Source of the DNA: Anaeramoeba flamelloides
Lineage: Eukaryota > Metamonada > Anaeramoebidae
Reading direction: 5' to 3'
Length of the DNA: 64,000 bases
Assembly: GCA_027625915.1 (NCBI GenBank)
Contig: JANTQA010000029.1
Span: forward strand, 7,378,001-7,442,000
The position numbers were made by a program, and so were the translations under genes. Every line of letters begins with the position of its first letter. Positions within the stretch are counted from its first letter, which is position 1. Positions 47,401-64,000 of this stretch are shown in pieces. The notes under the pieces were generated by a model. It ran no database searches. It saw only the letters and a list, made by a program, of their open reading frames with translations, and was not told where the DNA came from.

Positions 47401-49376
47401 TTGATTTTAACAATAAAAGAAACTCCTGCTTAGACGACAAATTGAAACTAACCTATGAACAAAGGATCAAATTAATAGTTTTCCAAAAAAATAACAATCG
47501 TAGCCAAATGAAAATTTTAATATCAAATATCAAATTATACACGGACTACTTTAAAATTGAAATCCTAAACGGGAAAGAATCCTTTTCAATAGAATATTCA
47601 AATAAACACCTGCTTTTCAAAGAAAACGATATTAACAAAAAGCAATTGTACATCCAAATCTTCCATGACAACTGTTTATTAATCGAATTCGATTCTGTTA
47701 TTATATTAAACAATTTTTTAAACAATTTCAAAACAAATCAAAATAATTTTTTGAATTTAAAATTAAGCTTTTTACCTAATAATCAGAATAAGAAAGTTTT
47801 AAATATTAATAACAAGTCCAACAAAAAAAAAATATTTATAGTGAAATTCTATGATATAAACAACCCAAATAAAATAATTTCTCAAAATGGCAAAATAATC
47901 ATTTTAGTTGATGGAATCGAATTGCTATTAAATAATAGCAATGATAATGATCTTGATCAACAAGTAAAAAAATACCGGACACCGTTTGAGATATCAATCA
48001 GACCCAGTCGGCAAAATCCTAATAAAATTGAATTTATCCCTGGCAGCAATCAAAAATATTTAATTTCATTTAATGATCAAAAAAATTTTCAGAATTTTTT
48101 ATCGATTGCCGAAAAATCTTTAAAATTTTGGTTTTCCCATTTCCATTCAAAATCATATAATTCCAGATATGAATTAGCACTGGAGGATTCCATTGAAAAC
48201 ATTTATTCGGATTTATTATATTGGGTTGATAATAACACAACGTTTAAATGCTTTGCGGAATCAGAGAATTGTGAAAAGCAGACATTTGTTGATGCGATAA
48301 TTTCCTTAGTGAATCGTGATTTGTTAATAGTGATTTCGGATGGAACAATTTTAAGAACTTCAATAAAAAAAATTAAAATCTTCGTTCATGGGAAAATTAA
48401 AAAAATCATTCAATTGCATTTTACACATGTAAACCAAAGTGTTTTTGTATTCTTTGATCAAGACGAGCATCAAAAAACCTTTTTTCTTCAATATTATCAA
48501 ATTTTTCATCAAAGCACAATCAACATCTCAAGAAGATCCTATTCAAACTTTAAATTTTCCAACAAAATAAACAATAACACAAATGAATTAGATGGGAAAA
48601 AAGTACACAATATTCGAACAGAAATTAATGAGGGGATTTTGACAAAGAGAAGGGGGGGGAAGACGCAAGTGGAACCCGACTTTGACGAGAATTTAAATTT
48701 ATCAAAACCAATTAAATTGTCTTCTTTGCCAAAGAAAGAATACCAAATTAACTTATATGACAGCAATGGTGATTTTTACAGCAGCGGGCTATGCAGATTT
48801 AATCACAGAGAACAGAATTTAAAAATCATCAATAGCTCAAACAATAAATTAATAACCATTAATTCGATCTTTCAATTTTTTGTCAACCCAAAAATTAAAA
48901 ATTTTATCAAAATAAATTGGAATAATATAGTCATTATTTTGGGCTTAAATAACCGCAATGAAATTTTTGATTTTTTGGTAATGCTAACCGATTATAAAGA
49001 AAAATTCAAAATACATTTAAAATATCGTGAATTGCCAAAATTGCCCAAACGGAAAATAAAACCAAAATTAAAACCCAAACCCTTTTTTAGCAATGATATT
49101 GAGTACAGTTTTACATCAATTGAAAATAATAGACAGAAATTAGAAAATCAAAAAAAGGCAAAAAATATCCACAATACATCAAATAATGGGAATAATAATA
49201 ATTACATTAATATTGAAAATAATTCAAAACATCATAAAAGAAAATTAAATATCTCAAGGACACCGCCCAGAGTATTAAAACCAAAACCAAAATCAAATAG
49301 GTTTATCGATTATAACAAAAAACAAAAAATAAAAAAATCACTTCTATACCACTCGGACATCACAATTAAACATTAA
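44412..49376 (+). CDS. Calponin-homology protein with about eight tandem PH-like modules
   Basis: Exon 1 is 44412-44548 and exon 2 is 44663-49376; GTAATT...TTGCAG splits an Ile codon in frame. The protein is 1616 residues. Residues 1 to about 90 form a calponin-homology (CH) domain: NWLFCTLGSNSIPQNSEDLL, SLNKLSPSMIPEIE, then across the junction NLKHFLVACTKLGIENEFLF and VSEIDKIAKIVQKL. CH domains bind F-actin or act as adaptors. The rest contains about eight diverged beta-rich modules that look PH-like, at roughly residues 255, 430, 666, 879, 981, 1101, 1238 and 1405. Each opens with a strand and turn such as YEISIFSSFGDRITSGN or YQINLYDSNGDFYSSGL and closes with a helix. Linkers hold a NQNKERNQNKE repeat and acidic runs; the C-terminus is basic. 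Likely a cytoskeleton-membrane scaffold. The module count is by eye. Confidence 0.85.
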
Positions 49377-49927
49377 ATCGACTATACAAATAACAAAAAT
49401 TAATTGTTGTTATTTATCTATTTCTTTTTTTAAATAAATTTTCAAATAAAATGATTAATGTAAATGCAAGGATAATGATAATTAAATAAATATTTTTATT
49501 TATTATTTTTTTTTTCTTGGGTATTCTTTTATTTTTTTAAAAAGAGTAAAGATTTTTTTTTTGTAATTCTAATAAAAAAATTCAATATATATTTTTTTTT
49601 CATATTTTTCGACGGATCTAATTCCATTTTTTTAATATAATGGTTATTTCTAGACATAATTTTATATTCTTTAAAAATTACCAGAGCCATAATTATTAAA
49701 CCATTTATAGTTTTGGTTGCTAGGTTGTTGTAAAAGTTACCATACCCGTCATAGTTTTGCAAAGTGTGGTAAAGTAAGGTTAAGTGTCATATATTCAAGT
49801 GGAGTATTATTGTTTTTTATTTATTTATTTATTCTTTTGAAATAAATATTATTAGTGAAAAAATACTCTAAATATTTTACGAGTTTTTTTTTTTTTTTCA
49901 AAAATCGTTTCATATAAGTAACTACTG

Positions 49928-50177
49928 GTTTCCTCTATGGTTCATGTTACAGTATAAAACCTTAAATTAGGAATGTTTATTTAAGGTTATTCTTATTATA
50001 TTTAATCAAAGAAAAACTACACTTCAAACTTTTTTTAAATTTCTTATTTATTATTATTCTTATTTGAAATCTATTTTATAGAGATATTGTGATTTTTTGA
50101 TTAAATTTAATAAGAGTCACTTTAATAAAAATTCCTAATTTAAGGTTTTATACTGTAACATGAACGATAGAGTAAAC
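49928..50177. mobile_element. 250-bp foldback element
   Basis: Arms of at least 46 bp: GTTTCCTCTATGGTTCATGT at the left and its near-complement ending in ATAGAGTAAAC at the right, with TATAAAACCTTAAATTAGGA paired perfectly. The pairing extends inward imperfectly. Confidence 0.8.
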
Positions 50178-52399
50178 AAATAATCACTTCTAAAAATCTA
50201 TTTTTTAAAACACACCGAAAAAAAAAGTGACAACATGTCTATACTTATTCAAAATATTTTTTTCCTAGACTTTCTGAATTTGTTTATAAAAATCCCCGAT
50301 TTTCTAACCAAAACTATATGAAAATAAAAGAGTTTATGTTTTATGGGAATTTAAAAATCATTGTTATAAATAGAAAAAATAATTTTAAATATTTCATTAC
50401 TTAGAAAAGATAAAATATTAAAATTATTACTTTTTAAGATGAAATAATAATAAAAAATTATTGATTATAAAATTTTCTGAATTTTTGAACTAAAATAAGT
50501 TGTGATTTATATATATATATATATATTACCTCAAACTTTTTTACTTTTATTTTATTTTCAGGTATATATATATTTAAATATATATATACCATTTTTAAAA
50601 TATCGGGAATTTTTCAAAAAGTTGTGGAAATTAAGAGTAATAAGAATTTTTTGATTTTCAACCATTTTTATTTTAAATTTTGTACTTGGATAAAAGACGA
50701 TGGGGTTTGACAAAAAGATAATTTTTTTCAAAACTGACCAAATTTTGAAATAATAGCATAAATACTTGACTAAACACCCTATAAAGTGAATAAATGTACC
50801 TATGACGATATAAAAATTATATACTCACCGTAAAACATAAATATTCCTATAATCAAAGAAAACCTGATAATATTTTATTTACAAGACTAGTCTCTAATAT
50901 TTTTTTTTTGACAAATTTCTTAATAAATATCCATTTTCTCGAAATATGTTTAATATTCAAAATAAACAGAAATTTTCAAATCTAAGTAATTGGCAAAAAA
51001 TTTTCCCAATCTCTATTAAATCTAGGTAAAAAAATTTGATAGAGATTAATCCCTTAATAAAAAAAAATTTTTTTTAAGAATCATTCTATTTTCTGTTCAA
51101 AACAATAATAATTATAAAAAAAAAAATTAAGATAATTTCAAAGTAATTATCTATTTTATTATACTAATAATTTTAAGAATTTCCAAATATACGCCATAAT
51201 ATATCAAAAATAAATTTTATTTTTTGATTCAGAAAAAGTATTCAGATAAATTTAAGATTTTAACATTCTTTTCAATTCCCAAATAAAAATGTATATAAGC
51301 AGTTTTCAAACTATCATATTTTGTTTAACTTGTTTAATATAAAAACCAAGGGCTTTAATTTAATACAGAATATTGCCTCAAAAAAAAATAAACGTTCAAA
51401 AATAAGCATCAACAATTAATTCTCGATAGTAATATTATTTTATTGCTTAAATAGGATATTACAAGAGAACCAAAAATTATCCAAATCTAATGAATTATCG
51501 TGTATATTTTGATAATTATCTCTATACTTTTCACTTTAAGAAAGTTGTGTTCTGGCCATTTTTCTTTTTTATTTTTTTTTTTCTGAAAATTTTAAACTAA
51601 TAGAATCAATAAAAAGTTGATTTAGTTGTATAAATACTTAAGAATTATTTTCAAGATAACAAAAAAAATTCAAAAAAGGCAAATTTAAACTTTTTTTCTT
51701 TCTAAATCCCATATTTAGTTTCTCTGATAATGATATTAATTTATGAAGATTTTTTTTTATCATACTATTTGATATAATGTTTGGAATTGTTATGTGAGGT
51801 TTTACAAAATTTATCTTTTCACTTTTTTTGTTTTGTTTTAATTTTTTGAGTATTATATTTCAATTAAAAAGGTTTTATAATTCTCAAAAGTAATTTTAAT
51901 TATATTATTTTATTTTTAAAATTATTTTATTATAAAATATTTCTAAACTAAAATTTAAAATTTTCCACCGAGATAAAAAGTTACAAACAATCACAATAAT
52001 ACAATTTCATTGAAATTGGATATAATTTTGATTTTTGTAAAATATGAAAATCTTTTTTTCATCTTTTAGTTTTTCTTTTCATTTCATTGTTTGAATTACA
52101 AAATTTGTTTTGTTCGATCAAATTTTTTTTCAACAATTGGTATTATGTTAAAGTTGAGTTGTTTGAAATAGAAGAACTCAAATAAAATTATTATTTGTTC
52201 CAAAAAAATTGAACAAAATTTTCATTCAGCTTATTTCAAATATATTTTTAAATCAAGTAACATTCAAAGATTTAATTCTGTAGAAAAGCCTAAATAATTA
52301 ACACCCCTCTGAGAATTAGAGCCTTTTGTCATTTATTCATTTGATAGATTTATTTGGAAAGTTGAATGAAAATTTTAACCCTTTTATTTTACAATTAAC
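50178..52399. other. Long intergenic stretch, no gene recognised
   Basis: Contains (TA)n and a TA-rich palindrome at about 50505-50590, otherwise featureless AT-rich DNA. Confidence 0.5.
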
Positions 52400-52500
52400 A
52401 GTAGTTGTAGTCTCTAACCATTTGATCGATCAATAATCCTAATAGAATTTTTACAAATTTACTAATGTATTTTTTTGTTTTGCTCTTCTCCAAAATTTTT
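52400..52500. repeat. Fragment of the Tc1-like element interior
   Basis: TTGATCGATCAATAATCC, TTTACAAATTTACTAATG and TTCTCCAAAATTTTT match internal parts of copy 4. No TIRs remain. Confidence 0.45.
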
Positions 52501-52818
52501 AACATACCCATAATTTATTTGTCTTGATAATTATTTATTTATTGTTTTGTGAGTATTGTATTTTATAAAAAAGTGTAAACTTTTCAATTAGTGAATGGTT
52601 CTAATTTGGCAAATCTTCTAGAATTGATTATATAAGATTTTTTTTTCACAAATCGAATTTTGGTGTATTAAACATTTTGAATTGGGGTTTAGTAGATATT
52701 AATAAAAATAAAAAACTTCAATTTTTTTTTGAAATTCTTTGGAACATATTAACAAAAGAGAACCAATCAAATTAACAATAATTACAAGATAGTCAACATA
52801 CATTTTTTATTGTAACTA

Positions 52819-53346
52819 AACTAGATTCCAAAAATTTGGACACAGTTTAAACAGTGGAAAGAACATCATTACTGCACTTTTAATTCAAATTGGAAAGAAT
52901 TTTGATTTTACAAACAATTTCATTTTTTGTCTTTTTTGTTTTGTTTTCATTTCCTTTTTTGCAGTTATGTAATCTGTTTCGTTAGATCTAACATTTTTTT
53001 TCAATGGTTAATAGAGTGTAAGTGTTGAGTTTGTTAAATTGGAAAATCTCATGCAATTGGTAGATGGTATCTTAATATTTGATCGATCAACAATTGTTGG
53101 TGAAATTTCAACAAATTTACCAATACATTTTTTGTTCAGCTGGTTTCATTATTTTCGACAAACCTATTTTTATTTTTGAGTTTTATATTTTTTTCTTTTA
53201 TTTGGGTTAAAATGATTACTTATTAAAACATTAATACTGGGTAACTTAAATGTGGTTTTATATTAGGTTTGGAAAAATACAATAAATTGGGTTTTATTTT
53301 GCCTATTTTTGATTTTGCCTATGTCCAAATTATTGGAACGGGGTTT
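52819..53346. mobile_element. Tc1-like TIR element, copy 3
   Basis: Left TIR AACTAGATTCCAAAAATTTG preceded by TA (52817-52818); right end GGAACGGGGTT runs into extra Ts, so the right TA is obscured. Opposite orientation to copies 1 and 2. The plus-strand frame around 53040-53160 keeps the segment VDGILIFDRSTIVGEISTNL. Confidence 0.8.
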
Positions 53347-53407
53347 TTTTAACAACCTTCAGGTTTGTAACCACTGAAATTTTAAAAAAATCAATCATAT
53401 CAATTAT

Positions 53408-53868
53408 TAGGTAGTTAGTTATTTTGGTTTTTGGCTGATCGATCTTTGACTTAGTTTTAAATTGATTCAAAAAGGCAATTTGTCACAATTTATTTATATT
53501 TTTTTCCGAAATCCAGATTTATGAGTGTAAGGCAAATAGGCTGATCTGTAGGAAACAAAAACGTTTGCTTTTTAAGTTTTAAATTAAAAACATTTATTGT
53601 CCTTTTACTCATAGCTCAAAAAGAAAAATAAAGTATTTCAAAACTCCAAATAAAATCAAACCTCAATAAAAATTTCAATTAGTAAGACACAAATCACATT
53701 TTTTTTATCACTTACTATCTGGCCTCTTCCTCCTATACTTATTCAATCAAATTTCAAAAAAAAACCAAAAATAAATTTATCAAAAATTTCCTTTTTGAAC
53801 CACCATTAAAAACAATAATAAGTCTTTGATCGATCAGTTAAGAACCAAAATAACAAGTTACAACACCT
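53408..53868. mobile_element. Foldback element, second member of the 23196 family
   Basis: The left arm (GTTATTTTGGTTTTTGGCTG, ATTCAAAAAGGCAATTTG) pairs with the right arm ending AACCAAAATAACAAGTTACA. It is more diverged than the 23.2-kb member and carries CTGATCGATC in both arms. Confidence 0.65.
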
Positions 53869-54505
53869 GTTACAAGATAATCTTTTTTCCATATTTGGTT
53901 GATTGCAAGCCTTAAGATAAAAATTTTAATCACGACAAGAATAGCACAATCCATACAAATACTTTCAAGACTTTTTCGAACTTTCAGGCTGACAGTCTGC
54001 AAGATTTCAGTCTCTGATATTCTTTCATATTGTTTCAAATTTCAAATACTTGGTACAAACTTTTGGAAGCCAAAAAAAGGGATAAAAATAATAATTAACA
54101 AAAGATAGCATTTTGAATTTAATTGAAATTTTTGAAAGTTATCTAAAAGAAAAATATTTGTAAACTTTCAATAACCTGAAACTCTTTTTATGAAAACCAA
54201 AAATTGGAAAGTTGTTTAAATTACATGTTTTTAAAAGTATAACTTGTAAAAACTTTTAAATTGAAAGTTGTTGCATTGTGATCTTCTAATTCCTTTCAAA
54301 ATTTGGAACAATTTCAAAAACAACAAAGTGTTGCTAAGGAAAAAAAGTGACTACAATTTTTGTGCTATTCTTGTCGTGATAGTTTTTGAAAAAAATCATT
54401 TTTTTACATTGATACTTTTTACGAATTGCACTTTGATAATTCCAAATTAAGAAAAACCAAAAAGAAATTAAGCTGGGATTTTGAAAAAATTTTAGATAAA
54501 GAGAA

Positions 54506-60500
<5,995 letters not shown>

Positions 60501-62421
60501 AATCAATTATTATTTCCCAATTTTCTTTTTTTTTTTTGCTTTCCTTCTTTTCCTTTTTCTTAATTATTAGTTTTTAAATCTCTATTTTAAATTAATTTCC
60601 GATTCATTAACAATATATATATATATATATATATAAGGGGTTAGAGTCTACCAATAGAAGTCTAAAACCAAACCATGTTACTATCAAATGTTAAACACAT
60701 TTGTGCTACATGGTTCACATAGCTTTAAAAAATCTATTCTAAATATTATTGAACATTAAATTCTTGTATTTTTTACTAATGATCTCAGTGCTAAATTATC
60801 TGTTTCGTAATTTTTTTAATAGATGCTTTTCCCTGATCTAAAGATATAAACTAAAATATTAATGTTCCAGTGCTTAATAATTAATTTTTAGAACATGAAA
60901 AGTATAAAAATTTCTAATTTTGTATACAAAAGATTTGATCAATAATAATCAACACAAAATGTAATTAATTGTTAATTTTTTGTTTCTTTTTTATAAACTG
61001 CTTGTATTTAAACTATATTTCCAATATTTGTAAAAAAATTGGTATAAAAAAATCAAAAGTTAATTATTCTTTAATTTTTAGAAAATAATCTAGATTTCTA
61101 TTCATATTTTGGGAAAAAGTTTATCAACTTTAAAGTCTTAATATTGATAATTCAACCATTTAAATTTCTGTTCTTCATTGGAGAAATATCTCAAAAATTT
61201 TTATAAGTGAAATATTATTACTAGTTGATCTAATCAATTAAAAATGATTAGAATGTATTCATAAAAAACTAAACAAATTGTAGAAAAAAATCCACATTTT
61301 GCCAAAGCTATTTATCACTTTCAAAAATGGTATACTTTAATAATTGACTTCTCTGTGGATCACTATTGGTCTTTAAGGTCAATATATTTGGGCTACTGTT
61401 CCAATAATTACAAGAAGGATCAATTTAAAATCTCTTAATTTTTAATTTGGAATTTTATTCTTTCAACTATACCATTTAAAATGAGATCTCAAAAACCACT
61501 TTCAATAGATTTTTTTCGGATTTACCATCTATATATAAAAATGAAAAAATTTTTAATTTACTTTTCATGAATTAGTTCTTATTGTAAAAACATTAAACAA
61601 AATTATTAGTTGGTGTCTCCCAAATAAAAAAAAAAATATGGTCCAAAGTGCATCAACTTTGTTTTTTTTTCATACTTCCAAAATTTCTTATTATTCAGAA
61701 TAAAAAGTAAATTTCAATTCACTTATTGGAATATCCCATAATTCATTCATAAAATTAACTTTAATCTCAAAACCTTAATTTTAAAATTAATTAATATTCA
61801 AAACCTTTTCAATAATAATAGTTGGGAGTAGTTCAAATATTTAAAAATAAAAAAAAAAAGTAACAATAATAAATATATATATTTTTTTAATAACTTGAAT
61901 TCAATTGACAAATGAAACTTTCCAACAAAAAAAAATATATAATGATATTGTAAGATTGTTTGTTCTCATGAAATAAAAACAATTCACAACATTTTAAATG
62001 ATTTGTGAAAAATCTCAAATAACCACAATTATGAGAATTTTGAAGTTTTTATATTTCTATCAAGAGGCAATTAAATCAATTTGGTATTTTAATAGATTCT
62101 AAATTATTTATATAAGAGTGTATTCAAAATAATTTGTTTTGAAGGTGTATTTGCTTATGAAGAAATTTATCTCTCAAAAAAAAAAAAAGATTAAGAAAAA
62201 ATTTTTTGTGTTTAATTTATTTATTGATTTATAAAAGAATTTTAAGACATTTCAAACTCTATTATTATTAATCATAAAAATCAATAACAAGAAGAATAAA
62301 AAATAGAAAAAAGAAAATCAAAAAGAAAAAGATAATCAAAAGGAAAAACAAAAAGAAAAAAAAGATTCTAAAAGCAAGTTTTATAGAAATTTTTTTTTTG
62401 TAATACTTTTAATTGCCCGTA
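60501..62421. other. Intergenic between VPS9 and exportin-1 genes (convergent)
   Basis: The two genes converge here. A (TA)n lies at 60614-60634. The middle resembles 31380-32110 in scattered blocks. The exportin side is A/AAG-rich (62290-62370). No terminator-type signal stands out from the AT background. Confidence 0.5.
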
Positions 62422-64000
62422 TCAAAAAAAATCCAGATCTTTTTGTAATTCAGGGTCTAAGTTATCTTCTTTTTGTTGAATTTTTAAACCTAATAATTGT
62501 TTTTCAATTTCAAGGCTTTCTAATTGTTTTAATTCAAGATTTTTCTCTTCGGAATACAGATCACTATTATCATCACCTGAAAATTCTTTCATGATTACGA
62601 GGAAATCTCTTAAAATGGTTTTAAATTTATCTGGGTTTTCGCAATTGTCAAATAATTGTCGAGCAAAATCATGAATTTGGTTTTCTGTTAAATTGTTAAA
62701 GGATTCTAAGAATAATTCTGTTATACTATTTAAGATTAAATTACTATTATCCTTGTGGGTGAATGAATTATTATCGTCTAAATATACTGTAATTTTTTCA
62801 GTTTTTACTAGCATGAACATTGTTCTTAAGATTTTGTATTGGATTTGGAATCCTGATTTATGCAGGGTGTCTGTTAATATTGAAAATATATCTGTCAAAA
62901 GTATAAGATAATATCCGGAATAAAAGTCATTTAAAATATTTTCGTTTGAATTGATGTTATCCAATAATTCTTCTGTTGTGTATAGCCCCGTTTCAGACAT
63001 GTTCCTTTCAGTGTGTTTGAATGCCCAAACTATGCAATCCACGATTAATTTAAATCGGTCTGTGTCTAATAAAAACATTGATACAAAGCATGACCTGTTG
63101 ATTTCTCTTATCAATTTAAAGAAATTTAAACGATGGTCAGGATAATCTTCAAAGTTTTCACGGATCATTAATAAGGTGCATTCAAAAATGGAATCAAAAA
63201 CAAGAGGGATACTTTCTGAAACCTGGTGCTTCAATTTATCCACTATTGTTGTTATTAGCGCCAGTATGGATGCCTCCTTGGCTTCGGGTATATTATTTTT
63301 ATAATCGTCTAATATTAGTTCCAAAAAGGGAGGAATTAGGTCGTCTAATAGGAATTTATCATTCCCGTCATATTTTGAAATAAATGTTTGCAATAGGACT
63401 ATTATTTGTGATTTCACGTGCCTCATATTGCGTATGATCTCGCTTTTGGCAACTAGAGCGCCACGCTCTTCGATATATTCGAAAATTAATTTGGAATATG
63501 TACTATATAAGTCGATCATTTCCTGGTAGTGGAGTGACAATTGCTTTTGAAAGGCTACACCAACCGTTGAGACCACTCTTGTGTTAACCCTTAAAATGAA
63601 AACCAATTCTCTGCAGATATTTGGCTTTTTCAATGACATGACGTTTGTGCCTGCAATTTCAATAATCTGTTTCCATCGATCGTTTGCTGTGACCATTAAT
63701 CTTGCAATTAATTCCTCTTGTATCCCATAATTGGCGACATGGATCATTTCTCCCATGGTTTCATAAAAGACTTGCTTTTGTCTTAATTGTAATAACTTTG
63801 TAATTTCGGGCATCCTTTCGATAATTTCTTCAACAAATAGGGAATTTTGGTTTTTGTGCTTTTTCACAAATTGCTTTTTACAATTGTGTGTGATTTTTAA
63901 AAAGGTGTCACAGGCCATGTCCTGTACCCCGGGGTGTGTTTCCTCCATAAACTCAAATAATTTATTTAACACAGTTTTTAAAAAGTTCCAATGATTTCTT
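62422..64000 (-). CDS. XPO1: Exportin-1 (CRM1), C-terminal part, runs off the window
   Basis: One open exon continuing past 64000. From the edge it reads HWNFLKTVLNKLFEFMEETH and GVQDMACDTFLKI, matching the CRM1 NES-groove region almost residue for residue, then helical HEAT repeats (EIIRNMRHVKSQIIVLLQTF, IFECTLLMIRENFEDYPDHR, DCIVWAFKHTERNMSETGLY) to the C-terminal LRDFLVIMKEFSGDDNSDLY and an acidic/Gln-rich tail. Exportin-1 carries leucine-rich-NES cargo out of the nucleus with RanGTP. The Cys of DMACDTF (codon 63910-63912), the leptomycin-B target in human CRM1, is present. About 525 residues are visible of roughly 1070. Stop TAA or TGA lies at the 62422 end after DLDFF. No intron is seen in this part. 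Confidence 0.97.
   Translation of the reverse strand, partial: RNHWNFLKTVLNKLFEFMEETHPGVQDMACDTFLKITHNCKKQFVKKHKNQNSLFVEEIIERMPEITKLLQLRQKQVFYETMGEMIHVANYGIQEELIARLMVTANDRWKQIIEIAGTNVMSLKKPNICRELVFILRVNTRVVSTVGVAFQKQLSLHYQEMIDLYSTYSKLIFEYIEERGALVAKSEIIRNMRHVKSQIIVLLQTFISKYDGNDKFLLDDLIPPFLELILDDYKNNIPEAKEASILALITTIVDKLKHQVSESIPLVFDSIFECTLLMIRENFEDYPDHRLNFFKLIREINRSCFVSMFLLDTDRFKLIVDCIVWAFKHTERNMSETGLYTTEELLDNINSNENILNDFYSGYYLILLTDIFSILTDTLHKSGFQIQYKILRTMFMLVKTEKITVYLDDNNSFTHKDNSNLILNSITELFLESFNNLTENQIHDFARQLFDNCENPDKFKTILRDFLVIMKEFSGDDNSDLYSEEKNLELKQLESLEIEKQLLGLKIQQKEDNLDPELQKDLDFF

Overview
The window is a very AT-rich, gene-poor stretch of nuclear DNA from a single-celled eukaryote. Coding exons are visibly richer in G+C than the surrounding homopolymer-laden DNA. 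Genes carry GT-AG introns, mostly about 55-220 nt, with donors such as GTAAGT, GTAAAT and GTTTGT. Proteins are rich in Lys, Asn and Ile, with long poly-Lys and poly-Asn runs, and the standard genetic code is used. Calponin-homology, VPS9 and armadillo-type proteins fit an amoeboid protist (Amoebozoa or Anaeramoeba-like), but no marker here fixes the lineage.

Recognised or well-supported genes, left to right: an armadillo-like protein with an N-terminal membrane anchor (minus, 5218-6964, 3 exons); a large all-helical protein lacking its first exon (minus, 8259-11187); an acidic/basic protein with a repeated P-x-Y-x-T-x-x-E-[YF]-E-R...W motif and a 9-nt last coding exon (minus, 15690-17041); a small unknown 3-exon gene (minus, 21484-22094); Sec61 gamma (plus, 29435-29770); NTF2 (minus, 35554-36077); a 1616-residue protein with a calponin-homology domain followed by about eight PH-like modules (plus, 44412-49376); a VPS9-domain Rab GEF whose catalytic domain is split by a 3.3-kb intron (plus, 54506-60500); and the C-terminal third of exportin-1/CRM1 (minus, from 62422 past the window end). 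NTF2 and exportin-1 both act in nuclear transport, but nothing in the layout suggests co-regulation.

Most of the rest is a graveyard of short, mainly non-autonomous DNA elements. There is a 1.5-kb terminal-inverted-repeat (TIR) element in two copies (1-1332 and 13145-14640), four Tc1-like TA-flanked elements (1343, 19625, 37696, 52819), many foldback elements with arms of 50-190 bp, several 95-240 bp MITEs, and part of a LINE 3' end. The most distinctive item is a family of short palindromic insertions. Each has a GGTTTTCC...GGAAAACC stem, a one-sided tag built from AGTGCC units and a TAACG end. One copy interrupts the LINE coding sequence and a cluster of three lies inside the VPS9 giant intron. 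A G+C-elevated 165-bp island with a perfect hairpin (28957-29122) is a candidate structured RNA or unrecognised exon pair. Boundaries and splice sites were read by eye, without alignment or transcript data.
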